From positions 434,001 through 498,000 of the forward strand of contig JAEWSH010000051.1 of assembly GCA_023398375.1 (NCBI GenBank): a stretch of DNA of 64,000 nt, read 5' to 3'. Positions within the stretch are counted from its first letter, which is position 1, and every line of letters starts with the position of its first letter. Shown one piece after another: positions 58,916 through 64,000 of this stretch. The notes beneath the pieces are model-generated. The model was not told the DNA's origin. It saw only the letters and a program-made list of their open reading frames with translations, and ran no database searches. The translations under genes were made by a program, and so were the position numbers. The stretch comes from Bacillota bacterium (lineage in GTDB: Bacteria > Bacillota > Clostridia > Lachnospirales > Lachnospiraceae).

Positions 58916-60679
58916 ATGGTGGAAAACAAGGAATACAAAACAAAAATATTATTGAAACGATTTATACCCTATTACAAACAACATCAGAAAACACTAGTGT
59001 TGGATTTGCTTTGTGCAGCACTAACAACAATATGTGAGATGGTGCTTCCTCTTATTATGCGTTATATAACGAATGCCGGAATCAATCATTTGGCAACATT
59101 AACAGTATCTTGTATATTACAACTGGGAGGTCTGTATCTTGCGCTTCGTGTGGTTGATAGTATTGCTAATTTTTATATGGCAGATGTCGGGCATGTCATG
59201 GGAGCAAAAATTGAGACAAAGATGCGGAATGATGCGTATGCGCATTTACAGAAATTGTCTAATACTTATTATAACAACACAAAGGTCGGACAAATCATGG
59301 GACGTATTACGAATGATTTGTTCGATGTAACTGAATTTGCACATCATTGTCCGGAAGAATTTTTCATTGCAGCAATAAAAGCAGTGATTTCCTTTGTAAT
59401 TTTATCACGTATTAATTTAATATTAACTGTCATAATATTTGTGATAGTACCAATTATGGCAATGACATGTGTGTCATTGAACGGAAAAATGAGGTCTGCA
59501 TTTGGAAAACAAAGATTTCAGATCGGTGAATTAAATGCACGTATTGAAGACAGCTTATTGGGACAAAAAGTAGTAAAAGCATTTACCAATGAAGAGATGG
59601 AAAATGAAAAATTTCAAGTGGATAATGAAAAATTTCTGACAATCAAAAAGGAAACCTATAAATACATGGCAGCGTTTCAAACAACGACCAGGATGTTCGA
59701 TGGTATCATGTATCTTGCAGTGGTAGTTGCAGGTGGAATTTTTATGGTAAAGGGTCTGGTAGAACCAGGTGATCTGGTCGCGTATCTTTTATATGTTTCA
59801 ACATTGATCGCAACAATTCGCAGAATTATTGAATTCTCGGAACAGTTTCAGCGAGGGATGACGGGAATTGAGCGTTTTCTGCAGATTATGGATGCTGATA
59901 TTGAGATTTTTGATGAGCCGGGAACTATTGATATGAAAAAACCGGATGGTGACATTATATTTGAGGATGTAAGCTTTGAATATCCGGATGACCATAATCA
60001 GGTTTTCACACATCTGAATCTGCATATCAGGCCGGGTGAAAAGATAGCAATCGTAGGTCCGTCCGGAGGGGGGAAAACCACACTTTGCAATCTGATTCCA
60101 CGTTTTTATGATGTAACAGAAGGTAAGATCAAGATAGATAATAGAGACATTAAGTCATTTACTCTGAAAAGCCTGCGCAGCAATATTGGAATCGTGCAGC
60201 AGGATGTGTATTTATTCTCAGGAACTGTTTATGATAATATTATATATGGAAGACTGGAGGCTACCAAAGAGGAGGTTATGAAGGCAGCAGTCATGGCTGG
60301 TGCAGATGGATTTATAAGAGAGTTGAAAGATGGCTATGATACCTATATTGGAGAACGAGGGGTGAAGCTGTCGGGTGGTCAGAAACAAAGAATCAGTATT
60401 GCAAGAGTATTCCTTAAGAATCCTCCGATGATAATCCTGGATGAGGCCACTTCTGCATTAGATAATGAAAGTGAATTTGAGGTTGCAAAGTCATTAGAGA
60501 CGTTATCTAAAGGGAGAACGACATTAACCATAGCCCACAGATTATCAAGTATTAAAAACTCCGATCGCATTTTGGTACTCAACGAAGAAGGAATTGTAGA
60601 AGAAGGAAATCACCAAACATTATTGGAGCTAAAAGGAATTTATTATCATTTCTACATGACAGCAAATGAATTAAAATAA
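58916..60679 (+). CDS. ABC exporter (fused membrane and ATPase domains)
   Basis: A 587-residue half-transporter. Six helices fill about residues 20-320; the ATPase domain has Walker A GPSGGGKTT, Q-loop IGIVQQDVYLFSGT, signature LSGGQKQR, Walker B MIILDEATSALD and H-loop TIAHRLSS. It acts as a homo- or heterodimer exporting lipids, peptides or drugs. A GAGGAGCAAGT ribosome site precedes the ATG. No partner gene is adjacent. Confidence 0.92.
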   Translation: MVENKEYKTKILLKRFIPYYKQHQKTLVLDLLCAALTTICEMVLPLIMRYITNAGINHLATLTVSCILQLGGLYLALRVVDSIANFYMADVGHVMGAKIETKMRNDAYAHLQKLSNTYYNNTKVGQIMGRITNDLFDVTEFAHHCPEEFFIAAIKAVISFVILSRINLILTVIIFVIVPIMAMTCVSLNGKMRSAFGKQRFQIGELNARIEDSLLGQKVVKAFTNEEMENEKFQVDNEKFLTIKKETYKYMAAFQTTTRMFDGIMYLAVVVAGGIFMVKGLVEPGDLVAYLLYVSTLIATIRRIIEFSEQFQRGMTGIERFLQIMDADIEIFDEPGTIDMKKPDGDIIFEDVSFEYPDDHNQVFTHLNLHIRPGEKIAIVGPSGGGKTTLCNLIPRFYDVTEGKIKIDNRDIKSFTLKSLRSNIGIVQQDVYLFSGTVYDNIIYGRLEATKEEVMKAAVMAGADGFIRELKDGYDTYIGERGVKLSGGQKQRISIARVFLKNPPMIILDEATSALDNESEFEVAKSLETLSKGRTTLTIAHRLSSIKNSDRILVLNEEGIVEEGNHQTLLELKGIYYHFYMTANELK

Positions 60680-60691
60680 AGGGATATGAAA

Positions 60692-60740
60692 TTGCCTGCT
60701 ACTGCAAAAAGTGATATAATCGTGGTAGCAGGCAATATGC
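60692..60740 (+). terminator. Terminator after the ABC exporter gene
   Basis: An 11-bp perfect stem (TTGCCTGCTAC / GTAGCAGGCAA) with a 22-nt loop, followed by TATGCTTTTT. Confidence 0.7.
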
Positions 60741-60797
60741 TTTTTGGGGACAAAATAAAACATAACGGCATGAGATACATGCAGACGGGAGCAAATC

Positions 60798-62396
60798 ATG
60801 AAACTAACTTTTATAGGCGCAGATCATGAAGTAACAGGAAGTTGTCATTATGTACAGGCATGTGGAAAGCACATATTGGTAGACTATGGTATGGAGCAGG
60901 GGTTGAATGTATTTGAAAATGCTGAATTACCGGTAGAGGAAGCACAGATCGATTATGTATTATTGACACATGCACATATAGATCACTCCGGAATGCTGCC
61001 ATTGTTGTATGCAAAGGGTTTTAGGGGACAAATTTTTACTACATATGCTACGGCAGATTTATGCAGCATTATGTTGCGGGATTGTGCACACATCCAAATG
61101 CAGGAAGCAGAGTGGAAGAACCGTAAAGCAAAACGAAGCAGCGGTGTAGAAACAATCGAACCTATTTATACAATGGAGGATGCAGATGGTACGATTAAAA
61201 GAATTGTACCGTGTCACTATAACAAAATAGTTGATCTGTGTGAGGGAATACAGATTCGATTTACAGATATAGGACATCTGCTGGGATCAGCCAGTATTGA
61301 AGTGTGGCTGACAGAAGGAAAGGTCACAAAGAAGATTGTTTTTTCAGGTGATATCGGCAATTTGAATCAGCCGTTGATCAAAGATCCGGCAAAGACAGAG
61401 GAAGCTGATTATGTAGTCATGGAATCTACATATGGAGATAGATTACATGCGCAAGAGAGACCGGATTATGTCGCTGAACTTGCAAAAATAATAACTGAAA
61501 CATTTGCCAGGGGTGGAAATGTAGTGATTCCTTCCTTCGCAGTTGGAAGAACGCAAGAGCTGCTGTATTTTTTAAGAACGATTAAGACAAATCATATGAT
61601 TAAGGATTTTCCTGATTTCCCGGTATATATGGACAGTCCATTGGCTGTAGATGCAACTGGTATTTTCCAGAAGAATATCTATGAATGCTTTGATGAAGAG
61701 GCAATGGAACTGGTAAATAAGGGAACAAACCCAATTGCATTTCCAGGATTGAATCTTTCTATTACAAGTGATGAATCAAAAGCAATCAATTTTGATGATG
61801 AACCGAAAGTTATTATATCGGCATCTGGTATGTGTGAAGCGGGTCGTATCAGGCATCATTTGAAGCACAATCTGTGGAGATCGGAGTGTACGATATTGTT
61901 TGTAGGATATCAGGCAATCGGTACGCTGGGCCGGGCATTGATTGAGGGGGCGGATGTAGTAAAATTATTTGGCGAGCAAATTGAAGTAAGAGCTAAAATA
62001 AGTACACTGGCAGGTCTGAGCGGTCATGCAGATAAGAATGGGTTATTAGATTGGCTGAAAGGGTTTAAAAAGCAGCCGGAAAGAATATTTATTGTACATG
62101 GAGAAGACAGCGTATGCAAGAGCTTTACGGAATGTCTGATTCAGGAACATGGTTTGGAAGCATATGCACCATATAGTGGGACCACGTTTGATCTCTTGAC
62201 AAATACCTGTGAATTTGAAACAATCCCAATCCCTATCAAGAGGAAGACCAAGATTGTTACAGATGTCTTTACTAGACTATTGGCGGCGGGACAAAGATTA
62301 CTTGCTGTTATTCATAGGAATGAAGGCGCTGCAAATAAAGATCTTGCAAAGTTTGCAGACCAGATTAATTCGCTCTGTGATAAATGGGATAGATAA
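60798..62396 (+). CDS. Beta-CASP metallo-beta-lactamase-fold ribonuclease
   Basis: A 532-residue beta-CASP nuclease-like protein. The metal-binding THAHIDHSG (His58, His60, Asp62, His63) and the following FTDIGHLLGSAS, FSGDIGN and MESTYGDRLH are motifs 1-4. The CASP domain has FAVGRTQELLY and IISASGMCEAGRIRHHL, and the C-terminal GLSGHADKNGLL and FIVHGE complete it. Related to Ysh1/RNase J-like RNA-processing enzymes. A cytosolic role in RNA maturation is inferred. Confidence 0.9.
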   Translation: MKLTFIGADHEVTGSCHYVQACGKHILVDYGMEQGLNVFENAELPVEEAQIDYVLLTHAHIDHSGMLPLLYAKGFRGQIFTTYATADLCSIMLRDCAHIQMQEAEWKNRKAKRSSGVETIEPIYTMEDADGTIKRIVPCHYNKIVDLCEGIQIRFTDIGHLLGSASIEVWLTEGKVTKKIVFSGDIGNLNQPLIKDPAKTEEADYVVMESTYGDRLHAQERPDYVAELAKIITETFARGGNVVIPSFAVGRTQELLYFLRTIKTNHMIKDFPDFPVYMDSPLAVDATGIFQKNIYECFDEEAMELVNKGTNPIAFPGLNLSITSDESKAINFDDEPKVIISASGMCEAGRIRHHLKHNLWRSECTILFVGYQAIGTLGRALIEGADVVKLFGEQIEVRAKISTLAGLSGHADKNGLLDWLKGFKKQPERIFIVHGEDSVCKSFTECLIQEHGLEAYAPYSGTTFDLLTNTCEFETIPIPIKRKTKIVTDVFTRLLAAGQRLLAVIHRNEGAANKDLAKFADQINSLCDKWDR

Positions 62397-62450
62397 GGAC
62401 CGGAAATTTCGGGATTAGACGGTAATAGATAAGGAAGGCAGATAAAAGTA

Positions 62451-63299
62451 ATGAGTTTAGCAGATAATACATTTATCAATATGTGTCAGGATATTTTGGA
62501 AAATGGAACAAGTACAGAAGGAGAAAAGGTCAGACCGCGCTGGGAAGATGGCACGCCCGCATATACAATAAAACGATTTGGTGTGGTAAACAGATATGAT
62601 CTGTCTAAAGAGTTCCCTTTAATGACGCTCCGCAAGACGGCATTAAAGAGCGCTACAGATGAGCTGCTTTGGATCTGGCAGCAAAAATCTAATAATATCA
62701 ATGACTTACACAGTCATATCTGGGATAGCTGGGCTGATGAAGATGGTTCTATCGGAAAAGCTTATGGATATCAGCTGGGTGTGAAACATCATTATAAAGA
62801 AGGCATGATGGATCAGGTGGACAGAGTTATTTATGATTTAAAAAATAATCCGTTCAGCCGCAGAATTATGACGAACATTTATGTGCATCATGATCTCCAT
62901 GAGATGAATCTTTACCCATGTGCATATAGTATGACATTTAATGTCACACAAAAAAAAGGAGAGGACAGACTGACATTGAATGCAATTTTGAATCAACGTT
63001 CGCAAGATATTCTGGCTGCAAATAATTGGAATGTTGTTCAGTATTCCGTACTTTTACATATGCTGGCACAGGTATGTGACATGAATGTCGGTGAATTTGT
63101 ACATGTAATTGCGGATGCACATATCTATGACAGGCATGTCTCAATTATAGAGGAATTGATTCAAAGACCTGCTTATCCTGCACCAAAATTCTGGTTGAAT
63201 CCGGAAATCAAAGATTTCTATCAATTTACCAGAAATGATGTAAAGGTGGAAGATTATGTAACTGGTCCTCAGGTATTGAATATTCCAATTGCTATTTAG
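62451..63299 (+). CDS. thyA: Thymidylate synthase
   Basis: A 282-residue ThyA. The catalytic Cys157 is in NLYPCAYSM, and FSRRIMTNI (phosphate-binding Arg), QRSQDILAANNWNV and ADAHIYDRH are in order. The QRSQDILAANN block marks the divergent clostridial/bacillary branch rather than the E. coli type. It makes dTMP from dUMP with methylene-THF. It is 29 bp upstream of folA, the usual thyA-folA pair. Confidence 0.95.
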   Translation: MSLADNTFINMCQDILENGTSTEGEKVRPRWEDGTPAYTIKRFGVVNRYDLSKEFPLMTLRKTALKSATDELLWIWQQKSNNINDLHSHIWDSWADEDGSIGKAYGYQLGVKHHYKEGMMDQVDRVIYDLKNNPFSRRIMTNIYVHHDLHEMNLYPCAYSMTFNVTQKKGEDRLTLNAILNQRSQDILAANNWNVVQYSVLLHMLAQVCDMNVGEFVHVIADAHIYDRHVSIIEELIQRPAYPAPKFWLNPEIKDFYQFTRNDVKVEDYVTGPQVLNIPIAI

Positions 63300-63328
63300 G
63301 CAAAATGTAATCAAGGAGAACTGGATTT

Positions 63329-63820
63329 ATGAATATTATCGTAGCAGCAGATACGAATTGGGCAATAGGCAATAAGAATGAATTACTGGTTAGTATTCCA
63401 AATGACCATAAACACTTCAGGCAGGAGACAACAGGTAAAATTGTGGTATTTGGAAGAAAGACACTGGCCACATTTCCGGGAGGTATTCCGCTTTCTGGAA
63501 GGATAAATATAATTCTGTCTACTGATCTTAACCTTAAAGTAAAAGGTGCAACTGTGGTGCATTCTATAAAAGAACTTCTGGAGATACTTAATAATTATAA
63601 GAGTGAAGATATCTTTGTTATTGGAGGAGAAAGTGTTTACAGGCAGATGCTGCCGTATTGTGACACTGCCCATGTAACGAAGATAAACCATGCATACAAT
63701 GCGGATACTTATTTTCCGAATCTGGATGAGCTCCCGGACTGGAAGATAACAGCAGACAGCGAAGAACAGACATATTTTGATTTGGAATATGTGTTTCTTA
63801 AGTACCAGAAAATGAAATAG
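63329..63820 (+). CDS. folA: Dihydrofolate reductase
   Basis: A 163-residue DHFR. The N-terminal NIIVAADTNWAIGN, catalytic Asp26 in IPNDHKHF, VVFGRKTLATFPG and FVIGGESVYRQML are conserved. It recycles the dihydrofolate made by ThyA; both genes share a transcript. An AAGGAG ribosome site precedes the ATG. Confidence 0.95.
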   Translation: MNIIVAADTNWAIGNKNELLVSIPNDHKHFRQETTGKIVVFGRKTLATFPGGIPLSGRINIILSTDLNLKVKGATVVHSIKELLEILNNYKSEDIFVIGGESVYRQMLPYCDTAHVTKINHAYNADTYFPNLDELPDWKITADSEEQTYFDLEYVFLKYQKMK

Positions 63821-63940
63821 ATAGAAAGACTCGCTTTACAAAAACAGGTGCAGTTGTTCTTTTGTTACAGTTCGGGCATGAGTACCGCGAGGTGTTTTTT
63901 GTGGGCGCAGGTCACAGAAAACCCGAGTTTTACAAGCGTG

Positions 63941-64000
63941 AAATTATGCAGGATGCATAATTTCTGTGCATAACTGTTGCTATGAAGCCGCAAGGCTGAA
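63941..64000 (+). repeat. Hairpins and GTTGCTAT repeat copy C at the right edge
   Basis: After folA lies a non-coding 180-bp tail. It holds a perfect hairpin AAATTATGCA (63941-63950) / TGCATAATTT (63954-63963) with a 3-nt loop, then 63976-64000, a copy of the GTTGCTAT...GGCTGAA hairpin repeat, cut by the window edge. Confidence 0.6.

Noticed and set aside
1..64000. CRISPR arrays, prophage, insertion sequences or rRNA
   Set aside because: No regularly spaced repeats, cas genes, transposase, integrase, phage structural genes or rRNA sequence were found.

Overview
The window looks like a chromosomal segment of an anaerobic, low-GC Firmicute, most likely a gut Lachnospiraceae (Clostridia). The evidence is AT-rich DNA, strong AGGAGG-type ribosome sites with occasional GTG/TTG starts, many MocR-type regulators, paired domain-of-unknown-function proteins typical of that family, a clostridial nadABC operon, and carbohydrate ABC transporters with intracellular arabinosidases. 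There is no rRNA, prophage, insertion sequence or CRISPR array. One tRNA-Gly(GCC) is present.

Layout. 1-1.1 kb: end of a ROK-family gene and an RpiR regulator. 1.2-6.7 kb: an operon of an ion-transporter-type permease, a single HyuA-like hydantoinase/oxoprolinase, an IrrE-like HExxH protein and an FAD oxidoreductase. 6.9-7.8 kb: a tRNA-dihydrouridine synthase. 8-15 kb: an arabino-oligosaccharide system (binding lipoprotein, two permeases, GH51, LacI regulator, GH43). 15-24 kb: accessory enzymes and regulators (alpha/beta hydrolase, PHP phosphoesterase, AraC, C45 acyltransferase-like, a coupled DUF pair, an intact FosX, MocR/LysE, GNAT, LuxR). 25-35 kb: a polyamine cluster (P-II protein, PotABCD, aldehyde dehydrogenase, PatA, GabT-like, iron alcohol dehydrogenase) that can be read as putrescine import and conversion through GABA to 4-hydroxybutyrate. 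35-42 kb: SIMPL protein, MetF, a diguanylate cyclase, and nadABC behind a palindromic operator.

42-55 kb: an Lsa-type ABC-F ribosome-protection gene preceded by an attenuator-like leader (short upstream ORF, competing hairpins, terminator); a deletion scar that beheaded a divergent MocR/azlC pair; azlD, an AT3 acyltransferase, further MocR and aminotransferase genes, AraC, a LUD protein; a 1 kb gene-poor region with a perfect-consensus promoter and an A-rich transcript-like stretch; and a secreted transglutaminase-like protein with a membrane-anchored GH3/NagZ-like enzyme. 55-64 kb: tRNA-Gly, a lipase-like gene with an early amber codon, hypoxanthine-DNA glycosylase, thioesterase, FlxA-like coiled-coil protein, an ABC exporter, a beta-CASP RNase-like protein, and thyA-folA.

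Short repeat families are scattered in the gaps: a 33-nt exact pair, a 93-nt pair, and a GTTGCTAT hairpin repeat. Several gene 3' ends or 5' extensions run into them. The signals most worth follow-up are the ABC-F attenuator, the A-rich 52 kb transcription unit, the hydantoinase/metallopeptidase operon, and the polyamine cluster with a P-II protein.
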